DNA of 64,000 nt from Nocardioides caeni (GTDB lineage: Bacteria; Actinomycetota; Actinomycetes; Propionibacteriales; Nocardioidaceae). The position numbers and the translations under genes were made by a program. Positions 20,226-28,002 of the stretch are shown here, piece after piece. A model generated the notes under the pieces. That model had not been told where the DNA came from. It did not search any database and saw nothing but the letters and a program-made list of their open reading frames with translations. Each line of letters starts with the position of its first letter. Position 1 is the first letter of the stretch. The DNA is taken from assembly GCF_004912195.1 (NCBI RefSeq), contig NZ_STGW01000002.1, positions 395,250-459,249 on the forward strand, read 5' to 3'.

Positions 20226-21484
20226 CGGCGGATCTCGTCTACCTGGTCGCGGGTGTCAGCCTGATGCTCGCGATCGTCCTTCCCGCGCTGTTGCGCCGAT
20301 GGGCCGTCTCGACGCCCATGGTGCTGCTGGCGGTCGGGCTGGTCATCGGCCTGACTCCCCTGCCCGACGGACTGCCGCTGGACCCGACGACGAATCGCGC
20401 CGTGATCGAGCACGTCACCGAGCTGGCCGTCATCGTGTCGTTGATGGGGGTCGGCCTCGCCCTCGACCGCCCGTTGAGTCTCCGCAATCCACGCACGTGG
20501 CGTTCCTGGGGGTCGACGTGGCGGATGCTCGGCATCGCGATGCCCCTCACCATCGCCGCCGTGGCGGTCCTCGGCACCGCGCTCGGACTCGGGATCGCCG
20601 CCGCGTTGCTCCTCGGATCGGTCCTGGCACCGACCGACCCCGTGCTCGCCTCGGACGTGCAGGTCGCAGGTCCGCAGACCGAGGACGACCACGAGATCGA
20701 GGAGCCGGACGAGCTGCGGTTCACCCTGACCAGCGAGGCCGGCCTCAACGACGGACTCGCGTTCCCCTTCGTCTACGCCGCGATCTTCCTCTCCCTGGGC
20801 CAGACGCAGGCCTCGGACTGGTGGAGCTGGCTCAGCTGGTACGGCGTCGGCAAGGTCGTGGTGGGCGTGGTCGTGGGCATCGCCGTCGGCCACGCGTTGG
20901 CCCGGATCGCGTTCCGCTCCAACGTGCCCTCCCTCCGGGTTGCGGAGCGCGGGGAGTCACTCACCGCGCTGGCGGCGCTCGTCTCGGCGTACGGCGCGGC
21001 CGAGGTGGCGCACGGCTACGGGTTCCTGGCCGTCTTCGCCTGCGCGATGACCTTTCGCTCGGCCGAGCGCTCGCACGACTACCACGTCGCGATGCACGAG
21101 GTGACCGAGCGGCTGGAGCAGCTGTTGACCCTCCTGCTCCTGCTCGTCCTCGGCATCGCGATCAGCCGAGGACTCCTCGTGCACCTCGACTGGCGCGGAG
21201 CCGTCGCCGGGCTGGCCCTCCTCCTCGTCATCCGGCCCGGGGCGGGGATGCTCGCGCTCGTCAGGGACCCGCGGCTCACGTCCTCCCAACGATGGGCGAT
21301 CGCGTTCTTCGGAGTCCGCGGGATCGGCTCCGTCTACTACCTCGCCTACGCCGCCGGCGAGGCGCCGGCGCTCGACACCGACTGGATGTGGTCGACGGTG
21401 GCCTTCACCATCGCGGCGTCCGTCCTCATCCACGGCACCCTGGCCGCGCCCCTCCTGAAGCGCGCCGGGGCACTCGAGCCCTGA
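20222..21484 (+). CDS. Sodium/proton antiporter, CPA1 family
   Basis: A 420-residue membrane antiporter with about 11-12 hydrophobic segments. The CPA1 core is recognisable: VSLMGVGLALDRPLSL, LAPTDPVLASDVQVAGP (the TDP unwound helix) and TSEAGLNDGLAFPFVYAAI, whose Asn-Asp pair corresponds to the ion-binding ND motif of electroneutral exchangers. GVRGIGSVYYLAYA near the C-terminus is also typical. It exchanges Na+ (or K+) for H+ at the cytoplasmic membrane. GTG 20222 is the first start in frame and overlaps a short upstream ORF; a 118-base leader precedes it, in which I identify no known riboswitch. Confidence 0.9.
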   Translation: MTADLVYLVAGVSLMLAIVLPALLRRWAVSTPMVLLAVGLVIGLTPLPDGLPLDPTTNRAVIEHVTELAVIVSLMGVGLALDRPLSLRNPRTWRSWGSTWRMLGIAMPLTIAAVAVLGTALGLGIAAALLLGSVLAPTDPVLASDVQVAGPQTEDDHEIEEPDELRFTLTSEAGLNDGLAFPFVYAAIFLSLGQTQASDWWSWLSWYGVGKVVVGVVVGIAVGHALARIAFRSNVPSLRVAERGESLTALAALVSAYGAAEVAHGYGFLAVFACAMTFRSAERSHDYHVAMHEVTERLEQLLTLLLLLVLGIAISRGLLVHLDWRGAVAGLALLLVIRPGAGMLALVRDPRLTSSQRWAIAFFGVRGIGSVYYLAYAAGEAPALDTDWMWSTVAFTIAASVLIHGTLAAPLLKRAGALEP

Positions 21485-21491
21485 CGACGTC

Positions 21492-21497
21492 TACGCT
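21492..21497 (+). promoter_or_regulatory. -10 element (TACGCT) of the 242-residue membrane protein gene
   Basis: TACGCT lies 6 bases before GTG 21504, in the 19-base gap after the antiporter stop, so this gene probably has its own leaderless promoter. Confidence 0.5.
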
Positions 21498-21503
21498 CTC
21501 CGC

Positions 21504-22232
21504 GTGCCCCACTCCTTCGAGAAGGTCGAGGCAGGACCCGTCCTCGAGACCGTCGAGCGGCTCCGCGACCGCATCGGCGCGCGTTTCCCCGGCCGCGGGC
21601 TGCACCGGGTCTCCGCCGAGCTGCTGACACTGGTCGCCGAGGTGGCGTCCTCCACGCGCAACGCCCGCGGGCGACGGTCGTGGCTGCGGCCCGCATCGCG
21701 GATCGGCGTCGCTGCCGTCGTACTCGTCACCGTGACGCTGCTGGTGCTGACGGTCGACGCGGCGCTCGCCGACGCTCCCGACGACCGGCTCGAGTGGGTG
21801 CCGCTCCTCGAGAGCCTCGTCAACGACCTGGTGTTCGCGGCGATCGCGATCTGGTTCCTGCTCTCGGTGCCGGAGCGGCTGCAGCGCGCGGACCTGCTGG
21901 AGCAGCTGCACCGGCTCCGATCGCTGGCGCACATCGTCGACATGCACCAGCTGACCAAGGACCCCGAGCGGCTGCGATCGACCTTCGACCCCACGCCGCA
22001 GAGCGTGCCGATGGACCTGACCCGCGCCGAGCTCGAGCACTACCTCGACTACTGCTCGGAGCTGCTGAGCCTCATCGGCAAGGCAGCGGCGCTGTGCGCC
22101 GAGGAGGCGCGTGACGGTGTCGTCCTCGACACCGTCAGCACCGTCGAGACACTCACCGTGTCGCTGGAGCGCAAGATCTGGCAGAAGATCGGCGTCCTCA
22201 ACGCCACCCGCGACGACGGCTCGCCCCGCTAG
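21504..22232 (+). CDS. Hypothetical membrane protein with cytoplasmic helical tail
   Basis: I do not recognise a named family. The 242-residue protein has an N-terminal soluble helix (residues 1-55), two transmembrane segments (IGVAAVVLVTVTLLVLTV and LVNDLVFAAIAIWFLLSV) joined by an acidic loop, and a C-terminal helical domain of about 110 residues (RLQRADLLEQLHRLRSLAHIVDMHQLTKD, LEHYLDYCSELLSLIGKAAAL, VSTVETLTVSLERKIWQKI). The tail looks like a sensory or signalling helix bundle. It follows the antiporter by 19 bases but has its own -10. Confidence 0.75.
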   Translation: MPHSFEKVEAGPVLETVERLRDRIGARFPGRGLHRVSAELLTLVAEVASSTRNARGRRSWLRPASRIGVAAVVLVTVTLLVLTVDAALADAPDDRLEWVPLLESLVNDLVFAAIAIWFLLSVPERLQRADLLEQLHRLRSLAHIVDMHQLTKDPERLRSTFDPTPQSVPMDLTRAELEHYLDYCSELLSLIGKAAALCAEEARDGVVLDTVSTVETLTVSLERKIWQKIGVLNATRDDGSPR

Positions 22233-22250
22233 ACCACCGCTGGACCACCG

Positions 22251-23666
22251 CTAGACAGCCCCGGCCTCCGACAGCGAGGCCGCGAGGATCCGCGCGGCGT
22301 CGCGGAAACCGGCGGGGTCGGAGCCGGTGAACGTCATCCGGAGGTACGGCGCAGCCGCCTCCGCGGGGAACCACTCCGTGCCCGCCGAGACCCACACCCC
22401 GCGCCGGGCGGCGTCGTCGACCAACCGCGCGACGTCGGTGCCCTCGGGCAGGCGGGCCCACAGGTGCAGACCGCCGGCCGGTACCGAGTCGAGCACGATC
22501 CCGGGCGCCTCGGCCCGCAGTCCGTCGACGAGTGCGTCGCGACGCAGCCTCAGCTGCTGGCGCAGGCGGCGCAGGTGGGTGCGCCAGCCCGGGTCGGCGA
22601 CGACCTCGAGCGCCGCCTGCTGCAGCAGGGCGCTGACATACATCGACTCCGCGGCCCGGTCGGCGAGGATCCGGTCGCGGGCGGGCCCGCGGGCGATGAC
22701 GGCGGCGACGCGGATCGTGGGCGACATCGACTTCGTCAGTGAGCGCAGGTAGACGACGTGGCCGTTGTCGTCGAGGCCGGCGACGGGTCGCGAGGCGGTG
22801 TCGATGCCGAAGTCGTGCGCCCAGTCGTCGTCGATGAGGAACGCCCCGTGGGAGCGGACGACCTCGAGCACCTCGAGCGCGCGCTCCGGGCTCCACTGGG
22901 CGCCGGTCGGGTTGGCGTAGTTGGGCTGGGCGTAGAACGCACGAGCCCCGGTCTGCGCGAGCAGGCGGTCGAGCTCCGCGGGGTCCGGCCCGCCCCGGTC
23001 GGTGGCCACCGGGACCAGGCGAACCCCGGCCTGGTGGGCGGCGTGGATCGCGCCCCAATAGGTGGGCGACTCGATGAGCAGCGGCTGATCGAGCGGCACC
23101 AGGGCCCGGAAGATCGACGCCAGCGCGCTCTGGCTGCCCGGCGCGATCACGACGTCGTGGGCGCCGACCGCGGTCAGGTCGCCCCGCGTCGACTCCGCGA
23201 GCTCGGCGGCGAACCAGACCCGCAGGTCAGGCAGTCCCGCGGCCGGAGGACGGGCGGTCGCCGCCGCACCTCGGGCGGCACGCACCAGTGCCGTCCGCAC
23301 CAGGCGCTCAGGGAGCAGGTCCGGGCTCGGATAGCCGGCATGAAGCGCCTGGGCATCGACCGGCGCCTCGCGCAGCGGACCCGGCAGCAGCGCAGCGCTC
23401 GTCCGGGGCGAGCCCAGCGCCGCGGTCTGCCAACCGAGCTCCGGAGCCCGGGCGGTGCGGATGGTCCGCACGAACGTGCCCACCCCCGGCCGGCTCTCCA
23501 CGAGCCCCTCGGCCCGCAGCCGCTGGAGCGCCTTCTGCACGGTGACCGGGCTGGCGCCGTATTGCGTGACGAGGGCGCGCGTCGAGGGCAGCTGTACCCC
23601 GGCCGGCGCAGCCAGGACCCACTGTCGGAGCTCGCCGACAATCCGCGAGGTGCTATCGTCGTTCAT
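22251..23666 (-). CDS. MocR-type regulator: GntR HTH fused to aminotransferase domain
   Basis: A 471-residue PLP-dependent transcription regulator. Residues 1-70 are a GntR winged HTH (QLPSTRALVTQYGASPVTVQKALQRLRAEGLVESRPGVGTFV) and the rest is a class I aminotransferase fold: APGSQSALASIFRAL, QPNYANPTGAQWS, and LIDDDWAHDFG with the PLP lysine in LRSLTKSMSP. MocR proteins sense vitamin B6 or amino compounds. ATG 23666 (MNDDSTSRIV) overlaps the EamA start on the other strand by two bases, so this regulator almost certainly controls that transporter and itself. TACTCT lies 8 bases upstream. Confidence 0.9.
   Translation of the reverse strand: MNDDSTSRIVGELRQWVLAAPAGVQLPSTRALVTQYGASPVTVQKALQRLRAEGLVESRPGVGTFVRTIRTARAPELGWQTAALGSPRTSAALLPGPLREAPVDAQALHAGYPSPDLLPERLVRTALVRAARGAAATARPPAAGLPDLRVWFAAELAESTRGDLTAVGAHDVVIAPGSQSALASIFRALVPLDQPLLIESPTYWGAIHAAHQAGVRLVPVATDRGGPDPAELDRLLAQTGARAFYAQPNYANPTGAQWSPERALEVLEVVRSHGAFLIDDDWAHDFGIDTASRPVAGLDDNGHVVYLRSLTKSMSPTIRVAAVIARGPARDRILADRAAESMYVSALLQQAALEVVADPGWRTHLRRLRQQLRLRRDALVDGLRAEAPGIVLDSVPAGGLHLWARLPEGTDVARLVDDAARRGVWVSAGTEWFPAEAAAPYLRMTFTGSDPAGFRDAARILAASLSEAGAV
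23654..23659 (+). promoter_or_regulatory. -10 element (TATCGT) of the EamA gene
   Basis: TATCGT lies 5 bases before ATG 23665 and is inside the coding sequence of the divergent MocR gene. Confidence 0.5.
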
Positions 23667-24609
23667 GACAGCACAGAGTAGCGCTATCGCGCCCGAGCGG
23701 ACACCGCTATCGAGTGCGACCACCACCGCGTGGACCGGGCTGGCCTGGGGATTCCTCGGCGTGGCCGCCTTCTCCCTGACGGTGCCGCTGACCCGGATCG
23801 CGGTCGCCGAGCTCTCGCCGCTGTTCATCGGGGCCGGGCGTGCCGTGGTCGCTGCCGCGCTGGCCGGCGCGGCCCTGACGCTGACCCGCCAGCGGCTCCC
23901 CCGCGGTCGTCAGTGGCTCGGGCTGACCGTCGTCGGCGGCGGCGCGGTCATCGGGTTCCCCCCCACCACGTCCTTCGCCCTGACCGAGGTGCCGGCCAGC
24001 CATGCCGCGGTCGTCATCGCCCTGCTCCCGGCGGTCACCGCCGTGATCGCCGTGCTGCGCACCGGCGAGCGGACGATCCCGCGATTCTGGGTGATGGCCG
24101 GCGCCGGCGCCCTCGCCACCGTCGGTTTCGCCGCCACGCAGAGCGGTGCGCTGCAGGCCGGGCGCGCCGACCTGTTGCTGTTGATCGGCGTGGTGCTGTG
24201 CGCCGCCGGCTATGCCGAGGGCGCCCTGCTCGCGCGCGAGCTCGGTCCGTGGCAGACCATCTCGTGGGGACTGGTGGTCGCCTCACCGGTGATGCTCGTG
24301 CTGACCGTCGGCAGCGTCGTGCAGCAGCCACCGAGCGGCGGCCCGGCGGCGTGGGCGTGCTTCGTCTACGTGTCGGTGATCAGCATGTATCTGGGCTTCT
24401 TCGCCTGGTACCACGGCCTCGCCATCGGGCCGATGACGACCGTCAGCCAGGTCCAGCTCGTCCAGCCGGTGCTGAGCATCATGTGGGCGGCGCTGCTGGT
24501 CGGCGAGCAGATCACCTGGCTCACCGCCCTGGCCGGGCTGGCCGTGATCGGCTGCGCCGGCGGCGCTACTTCTGCCCGCGGCCGTAGAGCCCCCGCACCA
24601 CCTTCGTGA
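23665..24609 (+). CDS. EamA family (DMT superfamily) transporter
   Basis: A 314-residue exporter-type permease of the drug/metabolite transporter superfamily: ten hydrophobic segments arranged as two EamA repeats (WGFLGVAAFSLTVPLTRIAV... and LLLLIGVVLCAAGYAEGALLARELG... to LAGLAVIGCAGGA). The MocR regulator whose start codon overlaps its own makes amine, amino-acid or B6-related export plausible; this is inferred from context. ATG 23665 follows TATCGT by 5 bases. The 3' end overlaps the convergent aldehyde dehydrogenase gene by 44 bases, which encodes its Arg/Pro-rich last residues. Confidence 0.88.
   Translation: MTAQSSAIAPERTPLSSATTTAWTGLAWGFLGVAAFSLTVPLTRIAVAELSPLFIGAGRAVVAAALAGAALTLTRQRLPRGRQWLGLTVVGGGAVIGFPPTTSFALTEVPASHAAVVIALLPAVTAVIAVLRTGERTIPRFWVMAGAGALATVGFAATQSGALQAGRADLLLLIGVVLCAAGYAEGALLARELGPWQTISWGLVVASPVMLVLTVGSVVQQPPSGGPAAWACFVYVSVISMYLGFFAWYHGLAIGPMTTVSQVQLVQPVLSIMWAALLVGEQITWLTALAGLAVIGCAGGATSARGRRAPAPPS
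23675..23680 (-). promoter_or_regulatory. -10 element (TACTCT) of the MocR gene
   Basis: TACTCT on the minus strand, 8 bases before ATG 23666 and inside the EamA coding sequence. Confidence 0.45.
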
Positions 24610-26065
24610 GCTGGGCCTCCTCCTTCGCCGTACGGCGGAAGGTGGTCAGCGCCATCGCGGGCTTGAACCGCTGCCGCGCGATCGCGTGGGGGTAGGTGAA
24701 CTCGCGCAGGCCGTCGGGACCGTGGATCCGCCCGAAGCCCGAGTCGCCGACGCCGCCGAACGGCAGCGTGGGAATGCCCGCGAAGGAGATCACGCCGTTG
24801 ATGGCGGTCATCCCCGCCCGGAGCCGCTCGGCGATCTCCATGCCCTGCGACTTCGAGAACACGGTCGAGCCGAGGGCGTAGCGGGTGCCGTTGGCGCGCT
24901 CGATGGCCTCGTCCATGCTGCGGACCTTGCTGACCGTGACGGTGGGACCGAAGGTCTCCTCCTGCACGGCGGCCGAGTCCTCCGGGACGTCGACGAGCAC
25001 CGTCGGCTGCACGAAACGGGCGCCCTCGGGCACCGGACCACCGACGAGCGCACGACCGCCGCGCGCGAGCGCGTCGTCGACGTGGCGGCGGATGATGTCG
25101 ATCTGCGAGGGCATGGTGATCGGGCCGACCTGGCCGCCCGGCTCCGCCTTGAGCTGCTCGGCCTTGGCGACCAGCTCGGTGAGGAACTCGTCATAGACGC
25201 GCTCGTGGACATAGACCCGCTCCACACCGGCGCAGGTCTGCCCCGCGTTGGAGCAGGCGCCCCACAACGCCGCATCCGCAGCCTCGGCCACGTCGGCGTC
25301 GTCGGCCACCAGCAGGGCGTCCTTGCCGCCGGCCTCGATGACGACCGGGGTCAGGGTCTCGGCGCACGCCGCCATGACCTTCTTGCCGGTGGCGGTCGAG
25401 CCGGTGAAGGCGACCTTGTCGACGCCCGCCGCGGTGAGCGCGGCGCCCGTGGCGCCGTAGCCCGTGACGACCTGGAAGACGGGGCGGCCGACGGCCTCCT
25501 GGAAGGAGTTGGCGAGCCACTCCCCCACGCCGGGGGTGTATTCGGAGGGCTTGAAGACCACCGTGTTGCCGGCAGCGAGGGCATAGGCGATCGAGCCCAT
25601 CGGGGTGAAGACGGGGTAGTTCCAAGGGCCGATGACGCCGACCACGCCCAACGGGCGGTACTCGACGCTCGCTGCCTGGTTGACCATCAGCAGACCCGGG
25701 GAGACGCTGCGACGCTTGAGCACCTTCTCGGCGTGGCTCGCGGCCCAGGCGAGGTGGTCGACGGCGAGCGCGACCTCCAGCAGGGCGTCCCCAGCGGGCT
25801 TGCCGGTCTCCTTCGACATGACGTCGGCGAGCTCCTCCATCCGGCTCGCGATGACCTTGCGCCACTTGACGAGCGCCTTCTTGCGGCCGTCGAAGGACAG
25901 CGCACGCCAGCGCTCCGACTCCTTGCGCGCGACCGCGACGACCTGCGCCACGTGGGCGTCGTCGTGGATCGGGTGGGTGCCCACGACCTCGCCGGTGGCG
26001 GGGCTCAGCGAGTCGAAGGTCGCGGCGGCGGCAGTGTCGGTGGGAGCGGCGTCGGTGGTGGTCAC
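24566..26065 (-). CDS. Aldehyde dehydrogenase (succinate-semialdehyde DH-like)
   Basis: A full-length 499-residue NAD(P)-dependent aldehyde dehydrogenase. Visible marks: IGPWNYPVFTPMGSIAYAL, KPSEYTP, FTGSTATGKKVMA, catalytic Glu in VIEAGGKDALLV, catalytic Cys278 in NAGQTCAGVERV, and EETFGPTVTV. The sequence type resembles actinobacterial succinate-semialdehyde / broad aldehyde dehydrogenases, but the substrate is not certain. GTG 26065 has TAGATT 6 bases upstream. The end overlaps the EamA gene; no obvious functional link with it beyond position. Confidence 0.92.
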   Translation of the reverse strand: MTTTDAAPTDTAAAATFDSLSPATGEVVGTHPIHDDAHVAQVVAVARKESERWRALSFDGRKKALVKWRKVIASRMEELADVMSKETGKPAGDALLEVALAVDHLAWAASHAEKVLKRRSVSPGLLMVNQAASVEYRPLGVVGVIGPWNYPVFTPMGSIAYALAAGNTVVFKPSEYTPGVGEWLANSFQEAVGRPVFQVVTGYGATGAALTAAGVDKVAFTGSTATGKKVMAACAETLTPVVIEAGGKDALLVADDADVAEAADAALWGACSNAGQTCAGVERVYVHERVYDEFLTELVAKAEQLKAEPGGQVGPITMPSQIDIIRRHVDDALARGGRALVGGPVPEGARFVQPTVLVDVPEDSAAVQEETFGPTVTVSKVRSMDEAIERANGTRYALGSTVFSKSQGMEIAERLRAGMTAINGVISFAGIPTLPFGGVGDSGFGRIHGPDGLREFTYPHAIARQRFKPAMALTTFRRTAKEEAQLTKVVRGLYGRGQK

Positions 26066-26071
26066 CTCGCC

Positions 26072-26077
26072 AATCTA
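26072..26077 (-). promoter_or_regulatory. -10 element (TAGATT) of the aldehyde dehydrogenase gene
   Basis: TAGATT on the minus strand, 6 bases before the GTG at 26065. Confidence 0.5.
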
Positions 26078-26118
26078 CTGCGCCCGCCGGCGCGCCCGCG
26101 ACGGCGTGATCGAAGCCG

Positions 26119-26868
26119 TCAGCACTCCCCCTGGCCGAGACGGACCAGGCCGTTGAGGTCACCCGTCCCGAACTCGAGCCGGCCGAGGTTGTCGGGATAC
26201 ATCAGCTCCTCCTCGGAGTCGACATGGTCGAGCCCGAGGAGGTGGCCGAGCTCGTGGAGGATGATCGCCCGTTGCTCGGCGTCGCCGTTCACGCGCAGGT
26301 CGATCTCGTCGAAGGCGTCGCTGTCGAGGGTCACCTGTCCGGTGACGTAGTGCAGGCCGCGCACCGACCCTCGTCGTACGGCGACCGCGCCGCCGACGCC
26401 CGCGACGTCACCGGACAGCAGGGGCACCTCGCCGGCGTCCGCCCACGCGATCAGCACCGGCTCGCGGCGACCCGCCGGGAGGAACCTGTCCTCCCATCTC
26501 GGCCGGCGGTCCGTCGTGCCGAGGTAGTCGAACCGCAGGCCGGCGATCGAGGCGACGTCGCTGACCGCGTCGCGGACGAGCTCGACCGCGCCGTCGTCGT
26601 CCTGCGGCGCGCCGTCGGGGTTGATCTCGAACTCGATCGGGCGACACGGGCTCCACGTCACCGGGTCGTCCTCGTCGCCCGGCTGGTACTGGAGGAAGGC
26701 GTAGGTGCCGCCGGGCTCCACGTCGGCCGGGTCCGCGAGCCGGTCCTCCCCGATCCCGAGGACCCGCCGCAGCGCGGCCATCTCGTCGGTCGGCCCGACG
26801 AGGACGACGCCGATGAACCCCGCGATGCAGGCCAGGAGGACGACCCCCGAGACCCAGCGCTCATGCAT
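26119..26868 (-). CDS. Matrixin-like zinc metalloprotease, membrane-anchored
   Basis: A 249-residue predicted extracytoplasmic zinc protease. An N-terminal hydrophobic segment (VSGVVLLACIAGFIGVVLV) serves as signal or anchor. The C-terminal half carries HELGHLLGLDH at 205-215, the HExxHxxGxxH zinc site of M10 peptidases, followed by the Met-turn-like EELMYPDN. The middle (WSPCRPIEFEINPDGAP) matches the start of bacterial matrixin domains. ATG 26868 is used; a GTG directly before it has GAGGAT 6 bases upstream and may be the true start. The next gene is divergent and secreted, but no substrate is evident. Confidence 0.85.
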   Translation of the reverse strand: MHERWVSGVVLLACIAGFIGVVLVGPTDEMAALRRVLGIGEDRLADPADVEPGGTYAFLQYQPGDEDDPVTWSPCRPIEFEINPDGAPQDDDGAVELVRDAVSDVASIAGLRFDYLGTTDRRPRWEDRFLPAGRREPVLIAWADAGEVPLLSGDVAGVGGAVAVRRGSVRGLHYVTGQVTLDSDAFDEIDLRVNGDAEQRAIILHELGHLLGLDHVDSEEELMYPDNLGRLEFGTGDLNGLVRLGQGEC

Positions 26869-26985
26869 CACGCCGCCATCCTCCCCCGCCACCCCAGCGC
26901 GTCCCAGCGAGAACTCCCGACCGCGATGCAACCGGGCGACGGAGCCGGGCGTAGAGACCCTGACACCAGCGACCAGGAGACCACG

Positions 26986-27954
26986 ATGCGCACCCGCACC
27001 CCTCGCACCATCATCACCGGCACCCTCACCACCGGGGCCGCCGTGACCGCGGCCGCCGCCGTGCTCGCCCTGGCCGGCCCCGCCACGGCCGCCGCGCCGA
27101 CCTCGATCAAGGCCGAGTACTGGGGCGTCAGCTGCGTCACCGCGCTGGCCGGCGGCGACACCCTCTTCCTCACCGGCAGCGGCACCACCGACGGCGCCGA
27201 GGGCGGCGTCAGCGCCTTCATCGAGACCATCGACGGCGGCTACGACGAGGGCACGTCAACGTCATGGGAGTTCGGTGACACCTTCGCCGCGACCGTCCCG
27301 ATCGGCGCGCACACCTTCACCATCGGGGCCGACGCGGCGACGGGCGAGCGGACGACGCAGCCGGTCCACGAGCGCGACGGCAATCGCTGGACCCGCGGCA
27401 CCACGACGTTCGCCGACCTCCTGCTGACCGGCGTCTCGGCGACGTACGACGGTCGCTCGGTGGAGCTCGGCGAGGGCGCGTGCAACGGCGACATCACGGC
27501 CTTCGACCTCCGCACGACGAACCCGACCGCCTACGTCACCGCCGACCGCGACTTCGGCTCGGACATCTGCGACGTCGAGGGACTGCCGGACGGGCAGGTG
27601 CGGCTCAGCGGCCGGCTGCCGGACGTCCTCGTCGAGGTGGTCCTCGACCACGGCGAGACGGCGGAGAAGGCGGTGGGCGAGCTGCGGCTCGTCGGTCGCC
27701 GCGGCACCGTCGGGGCGGACGTCGTCGACCTCGGGTCGGGCGAGGCCACCACCACCGCCCACGTCGACCTGGCGCTGCGGCGCTCCGGCCCCGCCCAGCG
27801 GGTCGTGGAGTCCGCCGACGGGTTCACCGAGCGGCGCACCGTGACCCCCTTCCTCGCGACCGTCGACGTCGTGCTGGCCGACGGCCGGAGCGGCATGGCG
27901 ACCTGCGCGGCGATCGCGGTCAGCACGCAGCTGCGGGTCAAGCCGGGCCGCTGA
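26986..27954 (+). CDS. Secreted hypothetical protein
   Basis: A 322-residue protein with a clear Sec signal peptide (RTPRTIITGTLTTGAAVTAAAAVLALAGPATAAAP, cleavage near residue 37). The mature part is beta-rich with four cysteines (GVSCVTAL, GACNGD, DICDVEG, ATCAAI) that may form two disulfides. I recognise no family. An AGGAGA lies 7 bases before ATG 26986, one of the few clear Shine-Dalgarno sequences in this window. It faces the convergent aldehyde dehydrogenase gene across a strong hairpin. Confidence 0.8.
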   Translation: MRTRTPRTIITGTLTTGAAVTAAAAVLALAGPATAAAPTSIKAEYWGVSCVTALAGGDTLFLTGSGTTDGAEGGVSAFIETIDGGYDEGTSTSWEFGDTFAATVPIGAHTFTIGADAATGERTTQPVHERDGNRWTRGTTTFADLLLTGVSATYDGRSVELGEGACNGDITAFDLRTTNPTAYVTADRDFGSDICDVEGLPDGQVRLSGRLPDVLVEVVLDHGETAEKAVGELRLVGRRGTVGADVVDLGSGEATTTAHVDLALRRSGPAQRVVESADGFTERRTVTPFLATVDVVLADGRSGMATCAAIAVSTQLRVKPGR

Positions 27955-27975
27955 GCCTGTCGTCGACCATCCGCC

Positions 27976-28002
27976 GAGGCGGGGCCGGTCCGGCCCCGCC
28001 TC
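27976..28002. terminator. Bidirectional hairpin terminator
   Basis: Perfect 13-base arms GAGGCGGGGCCGG and CCGGCCCCGCCTC around a single T, between the stops of two convergent genes (27954 and 28003). It can end transcription from both sides. Confidence 0.75.

Larger units (their letters stand above)
23652..23712. repeat. Three GCTATCG direct repeats, candidate MocR operator
   Basis: GCTATCG occurs at 23652-23658, 23683-23689 and 23706-23712, spaced 31 and 23 bases, across both start codons and both -10 elements. MocR regulators usually bind direct repeats. A GTGCT...AGCAC dyad also spans the overlapping start codons (23650-23674). Confidence 0.5.
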
